A DNA stretch of 64,000 bases from positions 1 through 64,000 of the forward strand of contig JAIEQJ010000007.1 in NCBI GenBank assembly GCA_019747815.1, read 5' to 3'. The notes beneath the pieces are model-generated. The model made no database searches. It saw nothing but the letters and a program-made list of their open reading frames with translations, and was not told the DNA's origin. Shown here in pieces: positions 43,568 through 53,336 of the stretch (position 1 is the stretch's first letter; the number at the start of each line of letters is the position of its first letter). This DNA is from Hyphomonadaceae bacterium. Lineage in GTDB: Bacteria; Pseudomonadota; Alphaproteobacteria; Rhizobiales; Hyphomicrobiaceae. A program made the position numbers and the translations under genes.

Positions 43568-44419
43568 ATGCGCAAAGCCCCGCGCGGTCAACACCGCCCC
43601 GAACCACCGGTGCCCGCCGGCCCCGTGCGCATCGCCAAGGCGCTGGCGCGGGCAGGCCTGTGCTCACGCCGCGACGCGGAGCGCTGGATCACCCAGGGCC
43701 GCGTCAGCGTCAATGGCGAGGTGCTCTCGAGCCCGGCCCGCGATGTCTCTCCGAAGGACCGCATCCTGGTCGACGGCAACCCCCTGCCCGCCCCGGAGCC
43801 GCCGCGGCTGTGGCGCTACCACAAGCCCAAGGGCCTCGTCACCACGCACGCCGACCCGCAGGGCCGCGCCACCGTGTTCGACGCGCTGCCCGAGCATCTG
43901 CCCCGCGTCGTCTCCATCGGCCGCCTCGATTTCAACACCGAAGGGCTGCTGCTGCTCACCAACGACGGCGCCCTGGCCCGCCACCTGGAGCTGCCCGCCA
44001 CCGGCTGGATGCGGCGCTACCGGGTCCGCGCGCACGGCAATGTCACGCAGGCCGCCCTCGACAAGCTGAAGGAGGGCGTCGAGATCGACGGCGTGCGCTA
44101 CGGACCCATCGAGGCCACGCTCGACAAGCCGCAGGGCAGCAACGTGTGGCTGACGCTCGGCCTGCGCGAAGGCAAGAACCGCGAGGTGCGCAAGATCCTG
44201 GAGAGCCTGGCCCTCACTGTGAACCGGCTGATCCGCATCTCCTTCGGTCCGTTCCAGCTCCTGGACCTGGCTCCGGGCGACGTGGAGCCCGTGAAGCGCC
44301 GCGTGCTGATCGAGCAGCTCGGCGCCCGCGTGGCGAGCGAGCTCAGCCTCGCCGACTTCGACGAGGCCGAAACCAAAACGCGCCGCAAGGCGCCGGCCAA
44401 GCCCAAAGGCTGGGCATGA
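43568..44419 (+). CDS. RsuA/RluB-family pseudouridine synthase
   Basis: This 283-residue rRNA-modifying enzyme has an N-terminal S4 RNA-binding domain (VRIAKALARAGLCSRRDAERWI ... GRVSVNG, about residues 20-70). The synthase domain contains the catalytic aspartate motif GRLDFNTEGLLLLTNDG, then RYRVRAHG and GLREGKNREVRKIL. The likely target is a uridine in 23S rRNA (RluB/RluE type), but the exact site is not clear from sequence. The tail is short and basic. Its stop overlaps the rsmD start by ATGA. Confidence 0.92.
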   Translation: MRKAPRGQHRPEPPVPAGPVRIAKALARAGLCSRRDAERWITQGRVSVNGEVLSSPARDVSPKDRILVDGNPLPAPEPPRLWRYHKPKGLVTTHADPQGRATVFDALPEHLPRVVSIGRLDFNTEGLLLLTNDGALARHLELPATGWMRRYRVRAHGNVTQAALDKLKEGVEIDGVRYGPIEATLDKPQGSNVWLTLGLREGKNREVRKILESLALTVNRLIRISFGPFQLLDLAPGDVEPVKRRVLIEQLGARVASELSLADFDEAETKTRRKAPAKPKGWA

Positions 44420-44985
44420 GGATCGTCGGCGGGCAATACCGCGGGCGACCGCTCGCGGCTCCGGGCGATGACCGTACGCGTCCTACGAGCGACCGCGTGC
44501 GCGAGGCCGTATTCAACATCCTGGCGCACGGCGTCGCCGATTTCACGCTCGAGGACGTGCGGGTGCTCGATCTGTTCGCAGGCACCGGTGCGCTCGGCAT
44601 CGAGGCGCTGTCGCGCGGCGCCGCCTACTGCCTGTTCGTGGAGGAGGACGCGCAGGCGCGGGGCACCATTCGCCGCAATATCGAGACTTGCGGTCTGACG
44701 GGCATCACCAAAATCTTCCGCCGCGACGCAGCCGATCTCGGGCCTGCCGGCAACCGCGGCACGTTCGGCCTGGTGTTCCTCGATCCGCCCTACGGCAAAG
44801 GCCTCGCCGAGCGCGCCCTCGGTGCCGCCGCCGCGGGCGGCTGGCTGGCTCCCGCTGCGATCGCCGTCATCGAGGAGCGCAAGGGCGCCGTCATTGCGCT
44901 GCCTGCGCCTTTCGCCGCCATCGACCAACGGGCCTGGGGTGACACGCAAGTGCTATTCGCTCGCTCCTCAGCCAGTCAGGCCTGA
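44416..44985 (+). CDS. rsmD: 16S rRNA (guanine-966 N2) methyltransferase
   Basis: This 189-residue methyltransferase has the RsmD N-terminus MRIVGGQYRGRPL, TRPTSDRVREAVFNIL, the SAM-binding VLDLFAGTGALGIEALSRGA, and the N6/N2-methyltransferase motif LVFLDPPYGKG. The length is typical. It is translationally coupled to the pseudouridine synthase gene (ATGA overlap), giving a small rRNA-modification operon. The transporter gene starts 8 bases after its stop. Confidence 0.95.
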   Translation: MRIVGGQYRGRPLAAPGDDRTRPTSDRVREAVFNILAHGVADFTLEDVRVLDLFAGTGALGIEALSRGAAYCLFVEEDAQARGTIRRNIETCGLTGITKIFRRDAADLGPAGNRGTFGLVFLDPPYGKGLAERALGAAAAGGWLAPAAIAVIEERKGAVIALPAPFAAIDQRAWGDTQVLFARSSASQA

Positions 44986-44992
44986 CCGGATC

Positions 44993-45958
44993 ATGCCCCC
45001 CGCCAACCCGCAACCGCAGATCCCCGTCTCCGGCTGGATCGAAGCCGGCATCTTCGTGTTCGCCATCGCCGTCCTGAGCGTCGCCTATGTGATCGGCCAC
45101 GGGCTGGGCGCTCATCCGATCGCCTTCATCCTTTACGCCATGGCGGTGTCCGCCGTGGTTCTGCTCATTGCCACCGGACCGGGCCCGGACGCCCGGCGCA
45201 TCATCCTGGCGCCACAAAGCTGGCTGATCGGCTTCAGCACCATCGCCATGGAGATCTTCTACTATCTGCTGCTCGAGCGGCTCTCCCCCGCCGAGGGCAG
45301 CCTGCTCGTGCGCCTCGCCATTCCGCTGTCGCTGATCATCGGCTGGACCCTGTACGGGCGCGCGCCGCGGCTTGTGGCATGGGCCGGCGCGGTGGTGATC
45401 CTGGCCGGCATCCTGCCGCTGCTCGGCAAGCTTCCCCCATCGCACCGCACCGGCGTCATCATCGCCACACTCGGCTCGGCCCTCGCCTTCAACCTGCGCG
45501 GCTTCGCGGCCGAGTTCCACCCCTGGAACCGCAACGCCCGGACGATCCCCGAAAAGCTGCGCATCACGGGCCTGATCGTGCTGGTGACCTCCATTGCCAG
45601 TCTGGCGCTGGCGGGCGGTTGCATGCTGCTCGTGGCTCAGGGGCTGCTGCCGCCGATCAGAATCGTGCCGACGGCAGCGGACATGCTGCATATGCCGACC
45701 ATCCTGCTCGGTGTGCTGGTGGGGGGCGTGATCCTGACGGTGATCGCCTACCTCAACCTGTCTTGCGTGGTGAAGATCACGACCGAGAATTTCTCTGCCA
45801 CAAACGCCTTCACACCGGTTGCGGCGTTGCTGGTGCAGGGCGCCGCCGGCGCGCTCGGCCTGATCCCTCTGTACGCCCCCGACGCCAGCCTCCTTCCCGC
45901 CATGGCCATCGTCATCGCCGGCATGTTCATGATCTTGTATGCCGCGCGACGGCCGTGA
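44993..45958 (+). CDS. EamA/DMT-superfamily membrane transporter
   Basis: This 321-residue, highly hydrophobic protein has about ten helices in two halves, as in drug/metabolite exporters. No soluble domain or binding motif identifies a substrate. A long loop (about residues 165-185, EFHPWNRNARTIPEKLR) joins the halves. It follows rsmD by 8 bases, so it may share that operon. The neighbouring gene starts 131 bases downstream. Confidence 0.75.
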   Translation: MPPANPQPQIPVSGWIEAGIFVFAIAVLSVAYVIGHGLGAHPIAFILYAMAVSAVVLLIATGPGPDARRIILAPQSWLIGFSTIAMEIFYYLLLERLSPAEGSLLVRLAIPLSLIIGWTLYGRAPRLVAWAGAVVILAGILPLLGKLPPSHRTGVIIATLGSALAFNLRGFAAEFHPWNRNARTIPEKLRITGLIVLVTSIASLALAGGCMLLVAQGLLPPIRIVPTAADMLHMPTILLGVLVGGVILTVIAYLNLSCVVKITTENFSATNAFTPVAALLVQGAAGALGLIPLYAPDASLLPAMAIVIAGMFMILYAARRP

Positions 45959-46089
45959 GCTTGCACCTTGGGGCCGCACTCTCGCAACGACACGACCAGC
46001 GCTCCGCCCCTTGCCGCAGACTTGCCCATCCCCCTGGCCGGCCCACCCCGTCCCCTCTAGTATGCCGTTCTTTGATGAGGGGGTCCGAG

Positions 46090-47061
46090 ATGCCAAATTC
46101 GGTCGCCGTCCTTTTCGTGCACGGCATCAATGTTTTCGAGCAGAATTTTTCCGATGATATGCAGAAGGCGCTGCGCCGCCGTTTGCCGGAGTCCATCGAG
46201 GTCGCGTTCGCGGCCGTGTTCTGGGGCGACATCGTTCGCAACAGGCAAAACGTCTTCCTTGATGACGCCATCAGGGCCGGCATCGTCGACACCTCGTTTC
46301 GGCGCTTTGTCGTCCAGGGTCTGGGTGACGCGGCGGCCTACCAGAAGACCCAGCAGCGCAAGAATTCCGCCTACTATGAGATTCAGGAGAGGGTGCGGCG
46401 GGAAATCAACAACCTCGATCAGCCGGGCCATGAACGGCGCCCCTTGATCATTGTCGCCCATTCCCTGGGCTGCCACATCGTGTCCTCGTTCGCGTGGGAC
46501 CTGAACAAGGTCAAGCAGCAACCTCCAGCTCAGCTCTCTGGGGAGGACCGGCTGATCCTGCAGGATGCCACGACGCCCTTCCGCCTGCTCGATACCTTTG
46601 CGGGTTTCGTCACGCTGGGCAGCAACATGCCGCTCTTCACGTTCACGTTCGGCCCCGCCAGGGTCTTCCCCATCACCAGCGCGCCGCCTGGCATGCTGCC
46701 GGCGTTTCCAGGCCGGGCGCTCGACAATGCCACGGCCGGCAAAGCACGCTGGCTCAACTTCTATAGCCCGAACGATCTGCTGGGCTACCCGCTGAAACCC
46801 CTCAACAATCTCTACCGGGACGAGCCGCGCCTGGCAGACAAAGCCGTCTGCGCAGAAGGGTGGTTCCGGTCATGGTTCTTTCCCGCGCCTCTGCACGCGC
46901 TCGCGGCACACTCGGGCTATTGGACCAACCGAACGGTCATCGAACAAACGGTCCGCCTGATCGAGGAGGTGAGCGGATACGAACCGAAAAGCTCCTTGGG
47001 ACGCCTGTTTCACCGCCGCCCGAACAGCCGCTCGATGTCCGCCAGCTTGAGCTCCACATAG
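46090..47061 (+). CDS. Alpha/beta-hydrolase-like protein of unknown role, tail encoded over a mutL copy
   Basis: This 323-residue protein begins [20 protein letters not shown]. It contains the oxyanion-type VLFVHG and the nucleophile elbow [12 protein letters not shown] (AHSLG, Ser nucleophile). A following segment [26 protein letters not shown] fits lipase-type hydrolases that check product or membrane proximity. A late histidine ([12 protein letters not shown]) may complete the triad. No signal peptide. The last 17 residues and the stop are encoded inside the 101-bp copy of the mutL 3' end, read antisense. The substrate is unknown. Proximity to the islet raises the question whether it belongs to it. 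Confidence 0.7.
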   Translation: MPNSVAVLFVHGINVFEQNFSDDMQKALRRRLPESIEVAFAAVFWGDIVRNRQNVFLDDAIRAGIVDTSFRRFVVQGLGDAAAYQKTQQRKNSAYYEIQERVRREINNLDQPGHERRPLIIVAHSLGCHIVSSFAWDLNKVKQQPPAQLSGEDRLILQDATTPFRLLDTFAGFVTLGSNMPLFTFTFGPARVFPITSAPPGMLPAFPGRALDNATAGKARWLNFYSPNDLLGYPLKPLNNLYRDEPRLADKAVCAEGWFRSWFFPAPLHALAAHSGYWTNRTVIEQTVRLIEEVSGYEPKSSLGRLFHRRPNSRSMSASLSST

Positions 47062-47102
47062 GTCGGCCGGCCGTGATTGCACTGGCCGGAGTGCGGCGTG
47101 GC
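47002..47102. repeat. 101-bp copy A of the mutL 3' end (direct repeat)
   Basis: This segment matches 48640-48740 in the same orientation with only 4 mismatches in 101 positions. It encodes, on the minus strand, the last 30 or so residues of MutL including [11 protein letters not shown] and the stop. Three of the four differences are synonymous and the fourth is Lys for Arg. It bounds the left side of the islet. Confidence 0.95.
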
Positions 47103-47279
47103 TCGTACGGTTAGTGTCAGCCGGCGAGCCCACTGTCGACAGCACGTGCCGCAGTCGCCCTCATGACGGGATACTTGGGGTCCCTTCGAAAGACAGCCGC
47201 GCGAGCACCGACAAAACGCCTGTACAGAGATCATGTGTTGACGCATAGTTAATTGATTGATGTGGGCGTGGGGGCTTGC

Positions 47280-48248
47280 ATGTTGTTCCTTTGGGACGTG
47301 TGGAGCTATTTGACATCTGTCGACGGGGCCAAATTCCTTTCTGCCATAGCGGCGAGCGTCACAATCCTGAGCGGCGGCTACGGCTTCCTCAAAGCCTACC
47401 GGTACGGAGAACGCCAAATCGGTTATCGGCTGGCCGAGTTTCTCGCCAAGGAAGAAGAGCGACTAGCCGAGGCTCGACAGGCTCTCGGGGGCCTCGTGCG
47501 CAGACCCAACCCATCGCAGCATCCGGAACCCTCCCTCTTTCCCAGACGTGCCCTGAGAGGTGCGTTGCGCCGAATGGGATGGGGTGTGTTGAGAGCCGAA
47601 AATCATATAGCGGCAGCAGCAATACGGTGTGAGCAGCAGGTAGCACTGGCAAGACGGCAAACAAGCCTGCACGAGAAGGAGCAAGCACTGTCCTATCTCC
47701 TCCTGGGCGCGATTGCCGACGCGCAATCCGACCACGCAGGGGCATTTGCGGAGTTCGAGAAAGCTCTCAAACTCGACGGAGAAGACGTTGAATCGCTCGA
47801 ATATGCTGGTCTTCAGCTCCTCAAGCTCAACAACGCCATAGGCGCAAGCGAGTATTTTGCGAAGCTGGCAGCGATAGCTGAAGCACGCCGCGATCAGTCG
47901 CTCGCAGCACGGGCCTATCAGCAACAGGCGCTCGCATGCGAGCAACTGGGCAGCCTCGTCCAAGCCAACTCGTTGCTTGTGAGGGCGACCTCCACGTTCC
48001 CGGCAAACGCCGATCCCCTGGACCTTGCCTTTGCTCACGAGCAGCATGGGCGTGTGCGACGGAAGGCAGGGTTCGACAATGCCAATCAAAGCCTGCAGAA
48101 GGCCCTTGCTCTATTCTCAAGCATGGCTACGGCACAGGGAAAGAACGGCGCCGATCGGATCAAGCAGGCAATCAAGGAATTGAACGACCGGAACACCCAT
48201 CGAGCGCAAGAGCTGCAAGCGCGCGACACCAGCAGTGGAGCAGTCTAG
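47280..48248 (+). CDS. Membrane-anchored helical (TPR-like) repeat protein in the islet
   Basis: This 322-residue protein starts at an ATG after a GGGGG stretch. A TTG 27 bases upstream is an alternative. A hydrophobic helix lies at about residues 18-40 ([19 protein letters not shown]). A long charged helix and coiled-coil-like region follow ([17 protein letters not shown]). From about residue 145 there are TPR-like helical pairs such as [41 protein letters not shown] (quoted in parts: [19 protein letters not shown]). It probably presents a cytoplasmic protein-binding platform at the membrane. No catalytic motif or named family was recognised. Base composition looks less GC-rich than the neighbours. 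Confidence 0.65.
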   Translation: MLFLWDVWSYLTSVDGAKFLSAIAASVTILSGGYGFLKAYRYGERQIGYRLAEFLAKEEERLAEARQALGGLVRRPNPSQHPEPSLFPRRALRGALRRMGWGVLRAENHIAAAAIRCEQQVALARRQTSLHEKEQALSYLLLGAIADAQSDHAGAFAEFEKALKLDGEDVESLEYAGLQLLKLNNAIGASEYFAKLAAIAEARRDQSLAARAYQQQALACEQLGSLVQANSLLVRATSTFPANADPLDLAFAHEQHGRVRRKAGFDNANQSLQKALALFSSMATAQGKNGADRIKQAIKELNDRNTHRAQELQARDTSSGAV

Positions 48249-48616
48249 AGGGGGAAAAGCCAGCGAACCAGATGGCCCAAGGCAAACGCACCCGCCGAAA
48301 CCACCATAGCATTTGCAAGGCTGGCCAATACAGCAGCCATTGATATTTCAGTAGCGCCCACGGCGGCAAGTCTGGCGCGCAGCTTCTGTTGCTCTGTGAC
48401 GCTCAACACCATGAGCACGACACCAGCGAGCACGACGGTCCACAACGGCCCGTTGAGATAGCCAAAGGCGGCTGAGAGGACGATGCAGATGTAGGCGATC
48501 AAAGCGAATCGCTCCTCTTTGTCCGATCCATTCGACTGCCGCAGAGTGCAGACAAGTCGCAAGGAGAACTTGGATCGGGATAGTGAGTTCCCTGTGGGTG
48601 TGAGACGTGCACGCAC
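48245..48616 (-). CDS. Small multi-helix membrane protein in the islet
   Basis: This is a frame of about 123 residues with GTG start. The N-terminal 35 residues are basic and Ser-rich. Three or four hydrophobic helices follow (FALIAYICIVLSAAFGYL, LWTVVLAGVVLMVLSV, and two in the C-terminal half, ending WLFPL). No family recognised. It is convergent with the helical-repeat gene, and the two stop codons overlap in CTAG. The start is uncertain because no clear ribosome-binding site is seen. The pair may form a membrane complex, but this is only inference. Confidence 0.45.
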   Translation of the reverse strand: MRARLTPTGNSLSRSKFSLRLVCTLRQSNGSDKEERFALIAYICIVLSAAFGYLNGPLWTVVLAGVVLMVLSVTEQQKLRARLAAVGATEISMAAVLASLANAMVVSAGAFALGHLVRWLFPL

Positions 48617-48639
48617 CTAATGTCGCGCATGCAACTGCG

Positions 48640-48740
48640 CGCCTGTTTCACCGCCGCCCGAACAGCCGCTCGATGTCGGCCAACCTGAGCTCCACATAGG
48701 TCGGCCGGCCGTGGTTGCACTGGCCGGAGTGCGGCGTGGC
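48640..48740. repeat. 101-bp copy B of the direct repeat (end of intact mutL)
   Basis: This is the copy joined in frame to the intact mutL gene. It begins 8 bases past the mutL stop and runs 93 bases into the gene, covering codons for [11 protein letters not shown] (residues 600 onward). With copy A at 47002-47102 it flanks the 1.5-kb islet. Confidence 0.95.
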
Positions 48741-50516
48741 CTCCATCTCGCGCAGCAGGGCGTTCATCTCCGCGGCCGTGAGGCGGCGCCCGGCCCGCAC
48801 CGAGCCGTGACACGCCATGGTGGAGCACACGGCCTCCAGACGCTCCTTGAGCAGGCTGCCCTGGCTCTCACTGACCGCCTCGCGCGCCAGATCGCGCACC
48901 AGCCCCTTGACATCGGTGTCGCCCAGCAGCGCCGGCACCTCGCGCACCAGCACCGCGCCGGGCCCGAAGGCTTCCAGCACCAGCCCCAGCGCCGCGAAAG
49001 CGCCGGCCGCCGCGGCCAGCGCCGCCGCCTCGTCGCCGTCCAGTTCCACGATCTCGGGGATCAGCAGCACCTGCCGCGCCACGCCGCCGTCGGCCAGCGT
49101 CGCCTTGATGCGCTCGTAGACTAGGCGCTCGTGCGCGGCATGCTGGTCGACGATCACCACAGAATAGCGCGTCTGCGCCACGATGTAGGTCTCGTGCAAT
49201 TGCGCGCGCGCCGCGCCCAGAGGGCGATCCAGCAGCTCCGCCGCAGCCGGCTCGGCCGCAGCCCAACCGTCGGCGCTCAAAGCGTCGAGCCCCTCGAGCG
49301 GCGCCTGCCAGTCCTCGGCGAACCCCCGCGGTGCACCGCTGCGCGGGGGAGGCTGCGAGCCGCCGTAGCCGGGACCGTAGGCGTGGGATGATGCATACCC
49401 CGGCCCCCGGCCGGCGGCCGCAGACCCGCCACCCGCCGAGCGGACCAGCGCGCTCATCGCCTGCAGACCGCCGGCCGTGGACGCCTTATGCCCGGCCGCG
49501 TCCAGCGCCGCCCTGAGCGCGCCCGCCACCAGGCGGCGCACGGCTCCCGCATCGCGAAACCGCACCTCCGCCTTGCTCGGATGCACGTTCACATCCACCT
49601 CGCGCGGCGGGAGCGCCACGAACAGGGCAAGCAGCGGATAACGCGCCTTGGGCACCAGATCGCCATAGGCCGCGCGCACGGCGCCGATCAACAGCCGGTC
49701 CTTCACCGGCCGGCCGTTGACGAACAGGAACTGCTGGCCGGGGTCGGGGCGGTGCAGGGTCGGCAGGCCGGCAAAGCCCGTCAGGCGCACGCCCTCGCGC
49801 TCGATCTCGATGGTGAGCGCGTCGTCGAGGAACTCGCGGCCCATGATGCGGCCCAGCCGCACCAGATGCCCGTCGGCACCCAGGGGCTGCGCCGGCAGCT
49901 TCAGGCCCGCACGCTCGCCGGTGGTCAGCATGAAGGCGACGGTCGGATGTGCCATGGCGAGCCGCTTCACGACCTCGGAGATCGCCATGTTCTCTGCGCG
50001 CTCGCTCTTCAAGAACTTGAGCCGCGCCGGCGTTGCCGAGAACAGCTCGCGCACCTCCACGCGCGTGCCGGGATTGAGCGCCGCCGGCCGCACGCCCTGC
50101 TTGGCGCCCCGCTCGACGACGATTTCGTGCGCTGCCGCCGCCTCGCGCGGCCGCGAGGCGATCGACAGATGCGCCACCGAGCCGATCGAGGGCAGCGCCT
50201 CGCCGCGAAAGCCGAGCGTTGCAATATTGAAGAGGTCCTCGTCGGCGAGCTTGGAGGTGGCGTGGCGCTCGACCGCCAGCGCGAGATCAGCCGTCATCAT
50301 GCCGCCGCCGTTGTCGGTCACGCGGATCAGCGACAGCCCGCCCGCCGCCGTCACCACCTCGATATCGGTGGCGCCCGCATCGAGCGCGTTCTCGACCAGC
50401 TCCTTCACCACGCTGGCCGGGCGCTCGATCACCTCGCCGGCGGCGATGCGATTGATGGTCTCGGGCCTGAGCTGGCGAATGGGCAAGGATGCCTCCCCCA
50501 AATCGGCCGCGGTCAT
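48648..50516 (-). CDS. mutL: DNA mismatch repair protein MutL (endonuclease type)
   Basis: This 622-residue MutL has the GHKL ATPase motifs [25 protein letters not shown] and [12 protein letters not shown] near the N-terminus. After a Gly/Pro-rich linker comes the C-terminal dimerisation and nuclease domain. It has the endonuclease motif [21 protein letters not shown] and CNHGRP (residues 600-605). The start overlaps the pgi stop (ATGA), so it is translated with pgi. The final 93 bases are duplicated 1.6 kb away, so the nuclease motif near the C-terminus was completed by one of two near-identical copies. Confidence 0.96.
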   Translation of the reverse strand: MTAADLGEASLPIRQLRPETINRIAAGEVIERPASVVKELVENALDAGATDIEVVTAAGGLSLIRVTDNGGGMMTADLALAVERHATSKLADEDLFNIATLGFRGEALPSIGSVAHLSIASRPREAAAAHEIVVERGAKQGVRPAALNPGTRVEVRELFSATPARLKFLKSERAENMAISEVVKRLAMAHPTVAFMLTTGERAGLKLPAQPLGADGHLVRLGRIMGREFLDDALTIEIEREGVRLTGFAGLPTLHRPDPGQQFLFVNGRPVKDRLLIGAVRAAYGDLVPKARYPLLALFVALPPREVDVNVHPSKAEVRFRDAGAVRRLVAGALRAALDAAGHKASTAGGLQAMSALVRSAGGGSAAAGRGPGYASSHAYGPGYGGSQPPPRSGAPRGFAEDWQAPLEGLDALSADGWAAAEPAAAELLDRPLGAARAQLHETYIVAQTRYSVVIVDQHAAHERLVYERIKATLADGGVARQVLLIPEIVELDGDEAAALAAAAGAFAALGLVLEAFGPGAVLVREVPALLGDTDVKGLVRDLAREAVSESQGSLLKERLEAVCSTMACHGSVRAGRRLTAAEMNALLREMEATPHSGQCNHGRPTYVELRLADIERLFGRR

Positions 50517-51883
50517 ACCTTCGGCAGCGCCGCCACACGCTCGCGCGTGATGATCTTCGCCAGCTCCACCGCCGGCTGATCGAACGGATCGACGCCCAGC
50601 AGATGCGCGGCCAGAATCGTTTCCAGCATCATGTGCATCATCAGCGCCCCCATCGCCCGCTCGTCAAGACGGGCAAGGTCGAAGGTGCGCACCGGGCGGC
50701 CGGCGCGTGCCAGGGCCTGCGGCAGCGCCTCGGCCTGTGCCGCGACCAGATCGCCGGCCGTCCGGCCCGCCAGATAGTCGAGCCCGGCCCCCTTGGCCAG
50801 CTCCACACTGATGCGCGGGCCCGTGCCGGCGGTCGGGGCGCGCACGACCGTGATCAGGTGCTCGCGCGGCCCGTCCATGAAGAGCTGGAGCTGGCTGTGC
50901 TGATCGACGGGGCCGAGGCAGGCGATGGGGGCCATGCCCTGGCCGTTCTTGCCGAGACTCTCGGCCCAAAGCTGCGCGAACCAGGCCGAGAAGCGCCCCA
51001 GCCGGTCCGAGTAGGGCATCATGACCTGGACGCGGATGCCCCGGTCCCGGGCCAGCGCCACGGCCACCGCCGCGCCCAGTGCCGGCGCGCAGTCGCGCGG
51101 CGTTCTGGCCGCCATCAGTGCATCGACCACGCTCCTTGCGCCCGCGCGCACCGCCCGCGGATCGAGCCCACGCGCAATCGCCGGCAAAAGGCCGACGTTG
51201 GTCAGCGCCGAGAACCGTCCGCCGATCCCCGGATGATGATCGAGCATGGGAATGCCATGCGCCTCGAACAGGGTTCGCAGGCCGTTGGCCTTGCCCTGGG
51301 TCCTGGGCTCGGAGATGCCGAGGAACAGCTCCGGAATGCGCGCGCCGTGCCCGGCAGCCTTCACTGCGTCGAGAGCGGCCAGCGCCTGCACCAGCGTCTC
51401 GGGCGTGCCGCCGGACTTGGAGATCACCACGAACCGCGCGGCGCCCACGTCATCGAACGAGCCGAGCGCCGACTGCAGGGTCTCGCCGTCGAGGTTGTCG
51501 TAGAAGCGTGTGCGCGGGCGCCTCTTCTGCGCCTCGTCGGCCGTGCCGGGAATATGCCAGCCGCCGAGCTGGGCCAGCGTCTGCCCGCCAAGGCTCGAGC
51601 CGCCGGTGCCAAAGAAGATCACCGCACGGGCGCCCTGGCACAGCCTGGCGAACGCCGCCTCGGCCGCAACGATGTCGGTGCTCTCCTCGGGGATCCGCAG
51701 GTGCGGCAGGCGCCGCGTCCTGTAGTCGTCCTGCAGACGAGCCAGGGCGGGCGCGAGACGATCGAGCCAGGGGACCAACTCGGCCTCCGACAGACCGTGA
51801 TGCCCGATGGCACCGTCGAGACAACCGGCGATGGCCTGGCGGTAGGCGGGTGCACCAACGTGCGTGTGCGTATCGTGTGCCAT
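50513..51883 (-). CDS. pgi: Glucose-6-phosphate isomerase
   Basis: This 456-residue enzyme interconverts glucose-6-phosphate and fructose-6-phosphate. Motifs are [46 protein letters not shown] and the C-terminal [10 protein letters not shown]. It is about 90 residues shorter than the E. coli enzyme, as in many alphaproteobacteria. The start at [10 protein letters not shown] removes a doubtful 12-residue extension. It is transcribed with mutL and follows the two M16 peptidase genes. Confidence 0.95.
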   Translation of the reverse strand: MAHDTHTHVGAPAYRQAIAGCLDGAIGHHGLSEAELVPWLDRLAPALARLQDDYRTRRLPHLRIPEESTDIVAAEAAFARLCQGARAVIFFGTGGSSLGGQTLAQLGGWHIPGTADEAQKRRPRTRFYDNLDGETLQSALGSFDDVGAARFVVISKSGGTPETLVQALAALDAVKAAGHGARIPELFLGISEPRTQGKANGLRTLFEAHGIPMLDHHPGIGGRFSALTNVGLLPAIARGLDPRAVRAGARSVVDALMAARTPRDCAPALGAAVAVALARDRGIRVQVMMPYSDRLGRFSAWFAQLWAESLGKNGQGMAPIACLGPVDQHSQLQLFMDGPREHLITVVRAPTAGTGPRISVELAKGAGLDYLAGRTAGDLVAAQAEALPQALARAGRPVRTFDLARLDERAMGALMMHMMLETILAAHLLGVDPFDQPAVELAKIITRERVAALPKV

Positions 51884-51950
51884 GGGGCGAGCCGTAGCGC
51901 GATTTCGACCGCCTGTCATCCCGGCGCCTGTGCTGCAGTGCCGCGCGCGC

Positions 51951-53336
51951 CTACCCGCCCTGCATCAACCCCTTGGGCTTGCCCACGACCGTCACGATCG
52001 GCTCCTTGCCCTCGAACAGCCGCTTGGCCACACGCTTCACGTCCTCCAGCGTGACGGCATTGATCATGCTGTTGCGACTTTCCAGATAGTCGGGCCCCAG
52101 ACCCTCGACCATGGTCCACAACAGCTGGTTGGCGATGTTGGCGCTCGTGTCGAACCGCAGCGCAAACGATCCGGTGAGATAGGACTTGGCATCCGCAAGC
52201 TCCACCTCGGTTACGCCTTCCGTGACCACCCGCTTGAACTCGCTGCGGATCAACTCCAGCGACTGCCCGATCTCCTCGTTCTTGGTCGCCACGTTGCCCA
52301 CGAACACCGAGGCGTGCCGCAACGGCACGATGGTCGTGTCCACGCCATAGGCGAGCCCGCGCTTGTCGCGCACCTCGGCGTACAGCCGCGAGGTGAAGCC
52401 GCCGCCGATGATGTTGTTGAGCACGAACGCTGCCATGAAGTCCTTGTCCTGGCGCGGCATGGCCGGAAGGCCGAAGCGCGCCACGGATTGCGGCACGTTC
52501 ATCTCGAGCACCTTCAGCCTTTGCCCGGCCTTGGGCTCGATGCGGGGCACGGGCACGAGCTTGCCCGTCGTGGGCAACCCGCCGAAGATCGTATCCAGCA
52601 TGCCGCCGAGGGTCTTGGCATCGATGTCGCCGACGACCGCCACACGCAGCATGTCCTTGGCGAACACGCGCGCGCGGAACTCGGCAAGGTCGGACTTGCC
52701 GATCTTGGCCACCGACTGAGGTGTGCCGTTGGCCGGGCGGCCGTAGGGATGCCCCGCAAACGCGAGCGCCATCCACTGATCGGCGGCGACGCGCGTGGGG
52801 TCGCGCTGGGCAGCGGCGAGGCCGGCCAGAAGCTGGGCACGGATACGCTCGACCGCCTCCACATCGAAACGCGGCTTGTTGATGGCCAGCGCCAGGAGCT
52901 CGACGGCCCGATCCCGGTTCTCCGTGAGCGTCTCGAAGCTGCCGTAGAACGAATCCCGGCCGTCGTCGAAGCCCATGCGCATGGCAATGTCTTCCATGCG
53001 CTCCTGGTACTGCTTGGCGTTCAGGTCGCCGGCGCCCTCATCCAGCATGCCGGCGAGGAAGTTGGCGACGCCTTCCTTACCCGCCGGATCCTGCGCGCTG
53101 CCGCCTTCGAAGGCAAACCGCAGAGCAATGATCGGCACGCTCCGCTCCTCGACCAGCCATGCCTTGATGCCCCCGGGGCTCGTAATTTCTTGGATCTTCA
53201 TTGCCAGTGCCCTGGTGGGGGTGAGGATGGTGAGGACAGTTGCGAAAGCCAGCGCCAGCAACGCAGGCCCAACCCATCGGCCAGCCTGCATGCAGTTGGG
53301 GAACAGCCTCAACGACATCTTGCGCGTTCCTCTCAA
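51951..53336 (-). CDS. M16-family protein lacking the zinc motif (partner subunit)
   Basis: This 461-residue exported protein has a signal-like hydrophobic stretch (GPALLALAFATVLTILTPTRALA). The M16 fold is visible (GGIKAWLVEERSVPIIALRFAFEGG, AGHPYGRPANG, FVGNVATKNEEI). Where active members have HxxEH, it has GVANFLAGMLDEG, so it should not bind zinc. The upstream gene encodes an active-type M16 protein, and the two overlap by ATGA. This is the usual active/inactive pairing. It probably forms a periplasmic heterodimer. Confidence 0.92.
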   Translation of the reverse strand: MRGTRKMSLRLFPNCMQAGRWVGPALLALAFATVLTILTPTRALAMKIQEITSPGGIKAWLVEERSVPIIALRFAFEGGSAQDPAGKEGVANFLAGMLDEGAGDLNAKQYQERMEDIAMRMGFDDGRDSFYGSFETLTENRDRAVELLALAINKPRFDVEAVERIRAQLLAGLAAAQRDPTRVAADQWMALAFAGHPYGRPANGTPQSVAKIGKSDLAEFRARVFAKDMLRVAVVGDIDAKTLGGMLDTIFGGLPTTGKLVPVPRIEPKAGQRLKVLEMNVPQSVARFGLPAMPRQDKDFMAAFVLNNIIGGGFTSRLYAEVRDKRGLAYGVDTTIVPLRHASVFVGNVATKNEEIGQSLELIRSEFKRVVTEGVTEVELADAKSYLTGSFALRFDTSANIANQLLWTMVEGLGPDYLESRNSMINAVTLEDVKRVAKRLFEGKEPIVTVVGKPKGLMQGG

